Below, in pieces: positions 44,664-53,615 of a DNA stretch of 64,000 bases. The translations under genes and the position numbers were made by a program. The notes under the pieces were generated by a model that was not told the DNA's origin, ran no database searches, and saw only the letters and a program-made list of their open reading frames with translations. The stretch is from Bacillota bacterium (lineage in GTDB: Bacteria > Bacillota > Clostridia > Acetivibrionales > JAEZXR01), in contig JAEZXR010000137.1 in the NCBI GenBank assembly GCA_023419605.1, forward strand, positions 1 to 64,000. The letters are read 5' to 3'. Numbering within the stretch: position 1 is the stretch's first letter; the number at the start of each line of letters is the position of its first letter.

Positions 44664-46289
44664 ATGATGTCAACAAAATCGAAGAAATATCTTTCTCTCT
44701 GTGCAGCAGGTATTATGGCTCTTTCAATGCTTACCGGCTGTAGCAGCAGCAAGAACGGTCCGGCAGCCACTCCTGCGGCAAAGCAGGAGGATACGACGCC
44801 GGTTACACTTGAATGGCTGGCTTATCAGTCGGTGGCACAGCCAAGTATGGATTCGGAAATCGTTAAAAAGGTTCAGGAAAAATTCAATGTAAAATTCAAT
44901 TTTTGGTATGTAGATGACCAGAAATGGGATGATGTCCTGAATATCAAACTGGCTTCCGGTGAAATACCGGATGTCTGGAGACTAAAAAACAAATCAAACC
45001 TGAAAAAATATGTCAACCAGGGGGTGGTTGGAGAGGTATCCAAGGACACCATCACAAAATACGCGCCGAATTATATGAAAATGGTTGATCAGTATGACCC
45101 CGACAAAACCATGTGGCGATTGACGACGTATGACGGTAAAAACTATGGATTTACCGGTGTTGGAGCCGGACAGTACCCTGCGGTGATCGGTTGGAGACTG
45201 GATTGGCTCAATAATGTAGGAATTACAAAGGTCCCGGAGACGATAGATGAATTTCAGGATGCATTTTATAAATTTACCAACAATGACCCGGATAAGAACG
45301 GAAAGAAGGATACCTACGGCCTTTCCAATACAACCATCCCTGCTATCATGGGAGCTTTCGGCGCACCGGCTTTCCTACCTACGGACTTTAAAGGGTCCCC
45401 GATGCCAAACCTCGGCTGGACGCTGAATGACAAGGGGTTGCCTGTGATTAATGCCATACAGCCGGAAATGAAGGAGGCTTTGACACTGCTTCAGAAATGG
45501 TATAAGGATGGGGTGATTGATCCTGAATTCCTTACAGGTGAAAACAAAGGCGGATACTGGGCCCTTTCCCAGGATTTTATGAATGGCAGAATCGGCATAC
45601 AGGGGAATGCTTCCTATTATCACTGGGCTCCGCCTCTTTCAGCCAATGACCAGGGCGGTAACATATACGTTGAATGGAAAAAGATTAAATCCGATATAGA
45701 GTTTGGAAAAACCTATACACTGGGTAAGGCCCCTGTAGGTCCCAAAGGCAAATCAGGACAGCTGGCGGGTGAAAACTTTGCAGAATCCATGGTATTCTCC
45801 TCCAAGTGCATAAAGGAAGATAGAAAAGTGCAGACAATCCTTAAAATGCTGGATACTCTATCCACCGATCAGGATTACTACATGACGGCATTATATGGCC
45901 AAAAGGGTACAGACTACAACCTTAACGCCGACGGCTCCATAGTAAGCCTCATAAAGACCACGCAAGACGGCTTTACAAAGGGAATCAACGTATTCAATTT
46001 CATGCAGATCGTACCGGATATTTCAAAGAAATTAAAAGCGCCGCAATATGAATTCGGCGACAAGTACAAGGTAAAAGGCTATACGTCGGTTTCAATACCG
46101 GCTACCGACGCATACTCAAAGAGCTATTCGAGCTTGCAGAAGCTTACCGTCGAAACATATTTTAAAATCATTACCGGGGAAAAAAGTGCCGACTACTTCG
46201 ATGAGTTTGTTAAGACCTTCAATGCAAATGGGGGAGGTGAACTTACAAAGCAAACACAAGACGAGTGGAGCAGGCTCATGACTAAATAA
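44664..46289 (+). CDS. Extracellular solute-binding lipoprotein (LplA type)
   Basis: Predicted 541-residue lipoprotein after AAGGAGG; a second ATG follows directly. The lipobox is LTGC with Cys26. It has a typical two-lobed binding protein, with an Asn/Asp-rich turn NNDPDKNGKKDTYGLS near residue 210 resembling a calcium loop. It is part of the third importer set, probably for oligosaccharides released by the PL8 lyase upstream. Confidence 0.92.
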   Translation: MMSTKSKKYLSLCAAGIMALSMLTGCSSSKNGPAATPAAKQEDTTPVTLEWLAYQSVAQPSMDSEIVKKVQEKFNVKFNFWYVDDQKWDDVLNIKLASGEIPDVWRLKNKSNLKKYVNQGVVGEVSKDTITKYAPNYMKMVDQYDPDKTMWRLTTYDGKNYGFTGVGAGQYPAVIGWRLDWLNNVGITKVPETIDEFQDAFYKFTNNDPDKNGKKDTYGLSNTTIPAIMGAFGAPAFLPTDFKGSPMPNLGWTLNDKGLPVINAIQPEMKEALTLLQKWYKDGVIDPEFLTGENKGGYWALSQDFMNGRIGIQGNASYYHWAPPLSANDQGGNIYVEWKKIKSDIEFGKTYTLGKAPVGPKGKSGQLAGENFAESMVFSSKCIKEDRKVQTILKMLDTLSTDQDYYMTALYGQKGTDYNLNADGSIVSLIKTTQDGFTKGINVFNFMQIVPDISKKLKAPQYEFGDKYKVKGYTSVSIPATDAYSKSYSSLQKLTVETYFKIITGEKSADYFDEFVKTFNANGGGELTKQTQDEWSRLMTK

Positions 46290-46545
46290 TAAGGCCCATG
46301 GAGAATAGAGTATCGGTAAATGTAAGGTTTGCCGATATTCTGTTTTCTTTTTCCCTGATAAAGAAATTGTGGTTTTCAATTTCCTTATCAGGAGGATTGT
46401 AAAGGGCCTGCCCTTGCCGTTTCAGGAGGGCGCTCCGGAGCGGGGGCGTTTTGTTCTTATGGACTTTTTAATATTCATAACGGATTGCATTTTTGATACA
46501 ATTAAAAAAGATGTAGTATTTTGTATAAAAATGGAGGAAATTTTA

Positions 46546-48852
46546 ATGAAGCTTCCCATACGGCTAAATACAATTTTTGCAAGAATGTTCCTGTTCAATG
46601 TGATTATGATAATACTTGCAACATTAATACCCCAAACCGTTTTCTTCAATTATTTTTACAAAAGCTATGAAAAGGATACAAAAACCCATAACTACAAAAA
46701 TGCAGTAGATATTAAAAACAACCTTGATGATACGATCCTGGAAAAGGTTGTGAATTTGCCTAACTTATATTTTTCTCACCTGCACAGCAATGACGATTTC
46801 ATATTTCCCCTTGAAAATAATATACGGAACTCGCACTCCAGGATTTTGAGCCTTAGTCAGAAAATTAACGATGTTCATACTTCGATGGAATTTTTGGATT
46901 CCATCGATATTTTCTATAAAGAGGGAAATTTGCTTTTCATAGACTCCAGCATCTATTTTTTGGATGATATTTCCACAGGCAACCGTTATGCCTACGAGTG
47001 GATTTCCAAATACAGGAATATCGGGTCCGACGCAGCATGGTATACCAATGAAAGGATTACTAACGGTTATGAACGCAACGTTATATCCTATAAGAGGAAC
47101 ATTCCGTATAATGCCGGCGCTGGTGAGAGCCAGGCAATTGTCGTGCTGAATTTAAAACAGTCGGCAGTAAACAAGTTTGTGAAGGGTCTTGATTCGGATC
47201 AGGAAGACTACAGGATGATTGTTAACGGCGATGATGGAAAAATTGTTGCCCATCCTGATCACAGCCGGATTGGAATGGATATTTCGGAGGATGAACTGGG
47301 GAAGGCAGTGCTTCAATCGGAAAATGGGGGAACCAAAGATGTGAAATATGACGGGAAGCTTATGACCGTTTCCTATGTCAAGTCCGGCTATAACAACTGG
47401 AGATATGTATCTGTGGTTTCTATCGATGCCATCTATAGCAAAAACCGCCAGATGGCCATCTACATGCTGGTTGTATGCGGCGTGCTGTTTATTGTAAATG
47501 TAGCCATGTCCTTCGTATTTACAAAAGGTGCATACAGGCCCTTTCGGCACATTGTTGAGAAGGTTGTCCGCATATCCGGGGTGTTTTACGGAAATGAAAG
47601 CATTATTAAGGAAAATGAATATAGATTGCTGGACAGAACATTTAACAATCTGGCAGAAAATATTGACTTCCTCAATGAAAAATTAGAGGCCAATAAACCG
47701 ATAATTCACCATAATGCTGTTTCCAGGCTTATCCGGGGAGATTTACGGCTGGACGGCATGAAAGATATAGAAAGCCTTATGGGACAAAGCTACAGTAGAA
47801 ATTACATTTTTTCCTTTATAATCAAGATACAGACAGAGGAAAGCCTCGGCTTTGAAAATCGAATGCTTGTTAACTACACCATCATTGGTAATTTGAAATC
47901 TTCCGCGGAGGGAGTTCATATTGAAAGCATTTCGGAAGACGATAAAACCATAGTAGGCTTTGTAAACTTTGATACTCCGGACCAAAGGCAGCGCATTTTG
48001 GATGAAATGCATGAAAATGTGGCGGCTGTAATAAAGACACGGTTTGTCTTTTGCATTGGCAGAACTTATGCAAAGGAAGAGGATGCCATATCGAAATCCT
48101 ATGCAGAGGCGTGCGAATGTCAAAAATATATGTATTTTATGCCGCAAAAATGCAGGATCGCCCGTGAAGAACTGCTGGTATCCAAAAATGGAGATTCCAA
48201 AAGGCATATGAAGCTTTTGGGAAAACTTGAGGATTCCCTGAGAGGAAATAATGAAAATGACTTTTACAATATCATTGCTTCCATGGTAGAGGAGATGCAG
48301 ACAGGCCAATATCATATCGATTACTGCGTTTATATACTCAATTGCATTGTATCTACAGTTAAAACGGCATTGATCAGTCTGGATATGGACGAGATGGAAA
48401 CCTTTGGATATTATTTGAGGAAGCATATGGAGGAACTGAATACCATTGATGAATTCAGGAACTGGATGAACGGGGTATTTAAAGTAGTCTCCCAAAACAG
48501 GCAAAATGAGAACAGATCCATAATTAATGAAGCGTTGGCTTCAAAAATCAAGAGATATATCGATGAAAATATATACAATGATTTATCCCTTGAAAGTATA
48601 AGTAGTGCCTTGAATATCAGTCCTTACTATTTAAGCAGGAATTTTAAAGTGTTGATGGGAATGAATTTCTCTGAATATATGACGGAAAAGAAGATGATAT
48701 GTGCGGAGAAGCTTTTGCTTGAATCAAAGCTGACTGTTAAGGAAATTGCTCAAAAGCTTGGGTATAACAGCATACAGCATTTTATTAAAATATTTAAGGC
48801 AAAGTATGCCTTAACGCCGAAGGAATACCAAAAAATGAAGTCCGGCCGGTAA
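46546..48852 (+). CDS. Membrane sensor/AraC-family transcriptional regulator
   Basis: Predicted 768-residue regulator. The start at 46546 follows GGAGG; the longer open frame from 46369 covers non-coding-looking sequence. The first membrane helix is about residues 14-37, the extracytoplasmic sensor about 38-305, the second membrane helix MLVVCGVLFIVNVAMSFVFT. A cytoplasmic linker precedes the C-terminal AraC domain (ISPYYLSRNFKVLMGMNFSE, then ALTPKEYQKM). It is the third member of this class in the window, directly downstream of its presumed target operon. Confidence 0.87.
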   Translation: MKLPIRLNTIFARMFLFNVIMIILATLIPQTVFFNYFYKSYEKDTKTHNYKNAVDIKNNLDDTILEKVVNLPNLYFSHLHSNDDFIFPLENNIRNSHSRILSLSQKINDVHTSMEFLDSIDIFYKEGNLLFIDSSIYFLDDISTGNRYAYEWISKYRNIGSDAAWYTNERITNGYERNVISYKRNIPYNAGAGESQAIVVLNLKQSAVNKFVKGLDSDQEDYRMIVNGDDGKIVAHPDHSRIGMDISEDELGKAVLQSENGGTKDVKYDGKLMTVSYVKSGYNNWRYVSVVSIDAIYSKNRQMAIYMLVVCGVLFIVNVAMSFVFTKGAYRPFRHIVEKVVRISGVFYGNESIIKENEYRLLDRTFNNLAENIDFLNEKLEANKPIIHHNAVSRLIRGDLRLDGMKDIESLMGQSYSRNYIFSFIIKIQTEESLGFENRMLVNYTIIGNLKSSAEGVHIESISEDDKTIVGFVNFDTPDQRQRILDEMHENVAAVIKTRFVFCIGRTYAKEEDAISKSYAEACECQKYMYFMPQKCRIAREELLVSKNGDSKRHMKLLGKLEDSLRGNNENDFYNIIASMVEEMQTGQYHIDYCVYILNCIVSTVKTALISLDMDEMETFGYYLRKHMEELNTIDEFRNWMNGVFKVVSQNRQNENRSIINEALASKIKRYIDENIYNDLSLESISSALNISPYYLSRNFKVLMGMNFSEYMTEKKMICAEKLLLESKLTVKEIAQKLGYNSIQHFIKIFKAKYALTPKEYQKMKSGR

Positions 48853-48962
48853 TGTACCGGGAAGTGTCCAATCGCACCGTCTTGACCTAAAACCTTTGTG
48901 TAAAATCGCCAAAATATTATTTGAATTTTAGAGTAAACTATAAAAAATGTACAAATAAATAT

Positions 48963-49036
48963 TGACAGGACATGACTAACATGCTAGCATAAGATATACG
49001 CAACTAACATGTTAGTTTAGTTTTCTAACATGTTAG
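48963..49036 (+). promoter_or_regulatory. Promoter with three palindromic operators
   Basis: CTAACATGCTAG (48976-48987) and two copies of the perfect palindrome CTAACATGTTAG (49004-49015 and 49025-49036). A TTGACA (48963-48968) precedes them, and the first operator falls in the spacer. Start-to-start distances are 28 and 21 bp. The GntR regulator at 53602 is the most likely binding protein. Confidence 0.7.
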
Positions 49037-49077
49037 TTATACGTGTCATATAATTATTAAATAGGAGGGGTTTTTGT

Positions 49078-50427
49078 ATGGATGCTGTTAATGTCGTTAT
49101 TGGTATCATTATGGTCCTGTCATTCTTTGGTTTGGTTTGGTACTGTGTAAAGGGCTATAACCTCATGGTGGGATTCTTCGTTATGTCTGTGCTATGGACA
49201 GCATTTGCACTCATTGGAAATTCACTTTCACCAAACTCAGCCATGGAGGGAAAATCCGTAGTTGACGTTCTTACGAATGTCTTTCAAACGGGTCCCGAAA
49301 ACTATGGTAAATCAATTCTCGTTAATGTCTTCTTTGGCGCGTTCTTTGGAAGAATATTGATTGACACGGGAATTGCAGCAACGTTAATTCGTAAGGTGGT
49401 AGAACTTGGCGGAGACAAACCCAGAGTCACCATGTCACTTTTATGCATTGTTACGGCAGTTATTTTTACCTCCATGACAGGAATCGGACCGGTTATTTCC
49501 ATTGCCGTGATTGTATTGCCTATCATGCTTTCCCTTGGCATTCCCTCCCCGGTCGCCATGTTCTCTTTCATGGGTTCCATCATGGCAGGGATTTTTGGAA
49601 ACATCGTGAACTTCAAGCAGTATCAGGCGATTTTTGCCACAGCAAATCCCAGCTATGCAAGTTATGACTATAATGCATACTTTACTTTTGGAATCATTGC
49701 TATGGTAGTTTCATTGGTCGTCGTACTGATCGTGGCTAACTTCTCCATGAACAGGAAAAAGAAATCCTATGCATGGGCAGCGACCCCCGATGCGGCCAAT
49801 ACGGCGGACGCACCTGCGATTTCCTGGATTTCGGTTATTCTTCCGGTTGTGGGAGTCGTTGTATTTAAATTACCCATTATTTTCGGATTTATTTTTTCCG
49901 GTTTGTTCGCATTGATAACATGCAATAAATTAAGAGGCGGTTTCTCCAATGTCAGCAGAATGCTTTCAAAGCAGTTTGCCGATGGAGCCATCGATGTAGC
50001 ACCCATGGTAGGATTTTTGCTGACCTTGTCCATGTTTAATAACGCGGCGAATTATGCTTCACCTTATTTTAAAATTCTCATTGGCGGAGCAATGCCGACC
50101 GGTGCACTGATGCTGTGTATCATATTTGCTGTTTTAACACCGCTGGGCTTCTTCCGCGGACCTATGAATCTGGTGGGATGCGGCGCGGCAATCCTGGCTG
50201 TGGTTGTATCGACGGCGGCCTGGCCGGTACAATTCCTGTACCCTTTATTTGCAGTTACAACGGTTGCGCCTCAGCATCTGGACGTTACCCAGTCATGGGT
50301 TGCATGGGGCTTTGGATATACTAAAGTCTCCACCAAGGATTATATGAAGATGTCCATACCGACAGGATGGATTATCGGTATCATTCTTTGTGCTATCGTG
50401 TTTATTATGTATGGCAGTCTGGTATAA
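49078..50427 (+). CDS. Ion-transporter-superfamily permease (CitMHS/GntP-like)
   Basis: Predicted 449-residue membrane protein with about 11-12 hydrophobic segments, start after AGGAGGGG. The segment TSMTGIGPVISIAVIVLPIM followed by LSLGIPSPVAMFSF resembles the hairpin regions of ion-transporter-superfamily carriers for organic anions. A later half-repeat (DVAPMVGFLLTLSMFNNA, and TPLGFFRGPMNLVGCG) is consistent with the two-fold internal symmetry of that group. It is followed by a hydantoinase-family gene and preceded by three operators, so it likely imports the substrate of that enzyme. The exact family is uncertain. Confidence 0.65.
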   Translation: MDAVNVVIGIIMVLSFFGLVWYCVKGYNLMVGFFVMSVLWTAFALIGNSLSPNSAMEGKSVVDVLTNVFQTGPENYGKSILVNVFFGAFFGRILIDTGIAATLIRKVVELGGDKPRVTMSLLCIVTAVIFTSMTGIGPVISIAVIVLPIMLSLGIPSPVAMFSFMGSIMAGIFGNIVNFKQYQAIFATANPSYASYDYNAYFTFGIIAMVVSLVVVLIVANFSMNRKKKSYAWAATPDAANTADAPAISWISVILPVVGVVVFKLPIIFGFIFSGLFALITCNKLRGGFSNVSRMLSKQFADGAIDVAPMVGFLLTLSMFNNAANYASPYFKILIGGAMPTGALMLCIIFAVLTPLGFFRGPMNLVGCGAAILAVVVSTAAWPVQFLYPLFAVTTVAPQHLDVTQSWVAWGFGYTKVSTKDYMKMSIPTGWIIGIILCAIVFIMYGSLV

Positions 50428-50449
50428 GTTAAAAGGATAAGATAACGGA

Positions 50450-50481
50450 AACCGGCTCCTGCATGTATGCAGGAGCCGGTT
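50450..50481. terminator. Perfect 15-bp hairpin between transporter and hyuA-like gene
   Basis: AACCGGCTCCTGCAT and ATGCAGGAGCCGGTT face each other across two bases. There is no T-run, so it is more likely a partial attenuator or message-processing hairpin within the operon. Confidence 0.55.
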
Positions 50482-50526
50482 GTTCAAACAGTAGTGGATT
50501 TGACGAGAAAGAGGTGGAGTAGAAAA

Positions 50527-52659
50527 ATGGCTAAAATGGTTAGAATGGGTATCGATGTAGGGGGAACTCATACAAAGGCGGTTGCGATTAATAACGAAAC
50601 CCATGAAATTATAGGAAAATCCTCGGTAAAGACCACTCATGATGATCCGAGAGGGGTGGCTGCCGGTGTTGTAAAGTGCTTCCAAAACTGCTTGAAGGAG
50701 AACAATATCAACCCGGAAGACGTGGTATTCGTTGCACATAGTACGACACAGGCAACCAATGCCCTTATTGAAGGGGATGTGGCGCAGGTAGGTATCATCG
50801 GTATGGCGAAAGGCGGACTGGAAGGCTTTTTAGCCAAAAGACAGACGAAATTGCAAAATATTGATTTGGGAAATAACAAAGAGATTAAAATTACCAATAA
50901 TTTCATAAATACGAAGAAAATGACCCAAGAATCCGTGCAGCAGGTGATCGATGAGCTTAAAAAGCAGGGAGCGCAGGTCATTGTTCCGTCCATGGCCTTT
51001 GGCGTAGATAACGGCAGGCCGGAGAAAATGGTGTATGAAGAGGCGGAGAAAAAAGGCATGCCGACCACCATGGCCTCCGATATTACAAAATTGTACGGGC
51101 TGACCAGAAGGACAAGGACGGCAGCCATTAATGCCAGCATCCTTCCCAAGATGCTGGATACGGCCAACTCGACGGAAGGGTCTGTCAGGGAAGCCGGTGT
51201 TTATGTTCCTCTCATGATCATGCGGGGGGATGGCGGCGTTATGGAAATCAGTGAAATGAAGAAACGCCCGGTGCTGACCATGCTTTCGGGTCCGGCCGCT
51301 TCGGTTATGGGGTCCTTGATGTATCTCAGAGCCTCCAACGGTGTATATTTTGAAGTGGGAGGAACCACTACCAATATCGGTGTTATTAAAAACGGACGTC
51401 CCGCCATTGATTATTCCATCGTGGGCGGTCATCCAACCTATATCAATTCTCTGGATGTGCGGGTTCTGGGCGTGGCGGGAGGCTCCATGGTCCGTGCCAA
51501 TAAGAACGGAATCGTGGACGTGGGGCCAAGATCTGCGCATATTGCCGGGTTGGATTATTCGGTATTTTCAGATCCGGAGAAAATCAAAAAGCCCCAGGTG
51601 GAATTCTTCTCTCCAAAGCCGGGAGACCCCGCAGATTATGTTTCCATTCGGATGGAAAATGGAGAGCGGGTTACCATTACCAATTCCTGCGCGGCGAATG
51701 TACTGGGACTGGTGAAGCCCGAGCATTTCTCCTATGGAAATGTAGAAGCTGCCAGAAAAGCCATGCAGGCACTGGCCGATTATTGCGGAACTACAGTGGA
51801 AGATATTGCAAAGCAGATTATGGAAAAGGCCTATGCAAAAATCGAGCCGGTCATCCTGTTCCTTGCAGAAAAGTATAAATTGGAGAAAGATCAGATTTCG
51901 CTGGTGGGTGTTGGAGGCGGTGCCGCATCCCTGATAGTGTATTTCTCGGAAAAAATGGGACTCAAATACAGTATTCCTGAGAATGCGGAGGTTATCTCCT
52001 CCATCGGGGTAGCGCTAGCCATGGTAAGGGACGTTGTGGAGCGTATCATTCCTTCTCCTTCAAAAGAGGATATCAATTCCATTAAGATGGAAGCTATGAA
52101 CAAAGCCATTGAAAGTGGAGCAACGCCGGAAAGCGTGGAAATTCATATTGATATTGATCCACAAACCTCCAAGGTAACGGCCATTGCTACGGGTTCCACC
52201 GAAGTAAAAACCACGGATCTTTTAAAGGAATGCGGCGAAGATGAGTTGAAAGCCCTGGCTGCGAAGGACATGCGTATTTCCGTCGAGCAGACGCGCCTGC
52301 TGGAAAAAACCCAGTATGTTCACATCTTTGGCGAAAAGCTGGAGAAAGAAGGCGAAGCCGGTGCAATACGTATCCTGGACAACAAGGGATTCATCAAGGT
52401 GCAAAGAGGAAGTGCCGTCGCCGTCAAGACAACGGCAGGAGAGTACCTGAATGCGGTGAAAAAGCTGTGGGAGAGCATGGCTGTTTATCAGACGGAGCTC
52501 ATAGCCAGGCCGGATTATTATCTGTGCATAGGCGCCCGTGTGTTGGATTTTACGGCATCCAATTTCGAGCAGTTGGAGCTGTTGATGGACATTGAAGTTT
52601 CCACGCTGGAACCGGACATGGAAATCCTTGTTGTAGCGGCCAATGTGAAACAGAGCTAG
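50527..52659 (+). CDS. Hydantoinase/oxoprolinase (HyuA) family protein
   Basis: Predicted 710-residue protein, start at 50527 after AGGTGGAG. The N-terminal phosphate-binding motif MGIDVGGTHTKAVAI (7-20) and a second actin-like motif YFEVGGTTTNIGVIKNG near residue 285 define the HyuA/5-oxoprolinase A fold, which couples ATP hydrolysis to ring opening of lactam or hydantoin substrates. LSGPAASVMGSLMYLRA lies between. A C-terminal extension (about 560-710) is beta-rich and not recognised. HyuA normally works with HyuB, but no HyuB gene follows. The substrate is unknown; the neighbouring carrier suggests a small organic anion. Confidence 0.82.
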   Translation: MAKMVRMGIDVGGTHTKAVAINNETHEIIGKSSVKTTHDDPRGVAAGVVKCFQNCLKENNINPEDVVFVAHSTTQATNALIEGDVAQVGIIGMAKGGLEGFLAKRQTKLQNIDLGNNKEIKITNNFINTKKMTQESVQQVIDELKKQGAQVIVPSMAFGVDNGRPEKMVYEEAEKKGMPTTMASDITKLYGLTRRTRTAAINASILPKMLDTANSTEGSVREAGVYVPLMIMRGDGGVMEISEMKKRPVLTMLSGPAASVMGSLMYLRASNGVYFEVGGTTTNIGVIKNGRPAIDYSIVGGHPTYINSLDVRVLGVAGGSMVRANKNGIVDVGPRSAHIAGLDYSVFSDPEKIKKPQVEFFSPKPGDPADYVSIRMENGERVTITNSCAANVLGLVKPEHFSYGNVEAARKAMQALADYCGTTVEDIAKQIMEKAYAKIEPVILFLAEKYKLEKDQISLVGVGGGAASLIVYFSEKMGLKYSIPENAEVISSIGVALAMVRDVVERIIPSPSKEDINSIKMEAMNKAIESGATPESVEIHIDIDPQTSKVTAIATGSTEVKTTDLLKECGEDELKALAAKDMRISVEQTRLLEKTQYVHIFGEKLEKEGEAGAIRILDNKGFIKVQRGSAVAVKTTAGEYLNAVKKLWESMAVYQTELIARPDYYLCIGARVLDFTASNFEQLELLMDIEVSTLEPDMEILVVAANVKQS

Positions 52660-52660
52660 A

Positions 52661-52856
52661 GATCGGTTAAAATAGTACTTCCAATACTTTTTTATGCAAA
52701 TCCGGATGGAGCTCAACGGATTCGTGCATCGTAAAGCCGCAGGAGCGTTGGCTGTACGGTGCCCAAATCAACCGTTGACGCTCCGGTTGTATATTGGATA
52801 CGGAGCGCAGCTGCAGTGGCATGAAAAAGTTTTAGCGTTAGTTTATTTTGCCGGTC
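52661..52856. repeat. MITE-like element, about 196 bp
   Basis: The left end GATCGGTTAAAATAGTAC (from 52661) and the inverted right end, reading on minus GACCGGCAAAATAAACTA (52856 down), resemble each other and the ends of elements at 11719 and 15190. The left 20 bp and the inner right block GAAAAAGTTTTA are shared with 11719-11859. It sits directly after the hyuA-like stop codon. Confidence 0.55.
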
Positions 52857-52910
52857 CAGGTCTTTTGGTTTTGCAATTCATTGTGCAAAACACAGGAAAA
52901 CGGAGGGAGT

Positions 52911-53615
52911 ATGCAGAACGAAATCAAGTTGGGAGAGATGATTCATAATTTGCTGCAGGTAGATGATGAAACCTGGGGATGGTATGCATTTTCCAGAGAA
53001 ATCCTAAACCGACGCATACTGCCGGATAAAAAAACAGAGATGATTGCAAAAGCGATAGCTTGCGGTAAAGCCCATGCACAGCGGATTATTCATGAATATG
53101 GGTGTAGAAACCCGCATACCGTTGCTGAAAAATTGAAGTTGAAAATTGAGTTTCAGGACACTGTGATATCGGGAACACGTATCCTGTTTGCCTGCTATAC
53201 GCCGCCCGATAGAATAGAAATCATAAAGGAACCTGTGACCCGGGCCATTCAGCTGATTTCGAAGGAAGCTCCGATTCTGGTTGAACTTTTCCGGCAAAAT
53301 GATATAATAGATACTATCCTGGGACATGAAATTTTTCATTTTGTAGAAGATCAATTTGAAGAGGAAATCTATACACGAAATGAGAAAATACTGTTATGGA
53401 ATTTGATGGGCTTAAAGAATTATTCTACGATACGGGCCTTGAGTGAAATCGGAGCAATGGCATTCACAAAAGAATTGAACGGGTTGAAATATTCTCCTTT
53501 CATTTTGGATATTCTTTTGTATTTTGGTTATGACTCTTCCGGCGCCGGGAAAATCTATCGTGACGTTTTAGGAATGAGTTCAGGAAGGTGTAGAGAAACA
53601 GTTGAAAATCATTAA
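52911..53615 (+). CDS. HExxH-motif protein, putative zinc metalloprotease
   Basis: Predicted 234-residue cytoplasmic protein, start at 52911 after GGAGGGAG. HEIFH (139-143) in the context ILGHEIFHFVEDQFEEE is a zincin-type zinc site, so a peptidase or IrrE-like regulator role is plausible. There is no helix-turn-helix and no signal peptide. The preceding region (about 60-130) includes PPDRIEIIKEP. The last 14 bases overlap the start of the GntR gene, so both are co-expressed. It may process a regulator or act on the locus's substrate. The family is not recognised. Confidence 0.6.
   Translation: MQNEIKLGEMIHNLLQVDDETWGWYAFSREILNRRILPDKKTEMIAKAIACGKAHAQRIIHEYGCRNPHTVAEKLKLKIEFQDTVISGTRILFACYTPPDRIEIIKEPVTRAIQLISKEAPILVELFRQNDIIDTILGHEIFHFVEDQFEEEIYTRNEKILLWNLMGLKNYSTIRALSEIGAMAFTKELNGLKYSPFILDILLYFGYDSSGAGKIYRDVLGMSSGRCRETVENH

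Noticed and set aside
47743..48504. Minus-strand open frame of 253 codons
   Set aside because: Antisense to the sensor/AraC regulator; no start site and no domain signal.
52911..53615. Phage-type ImmA/IrrE regulator pair
   Set aside because: The HExxH motif fits, but there is no fused or adjacent Cro/C1 partner and no phage or ICE genes around it.
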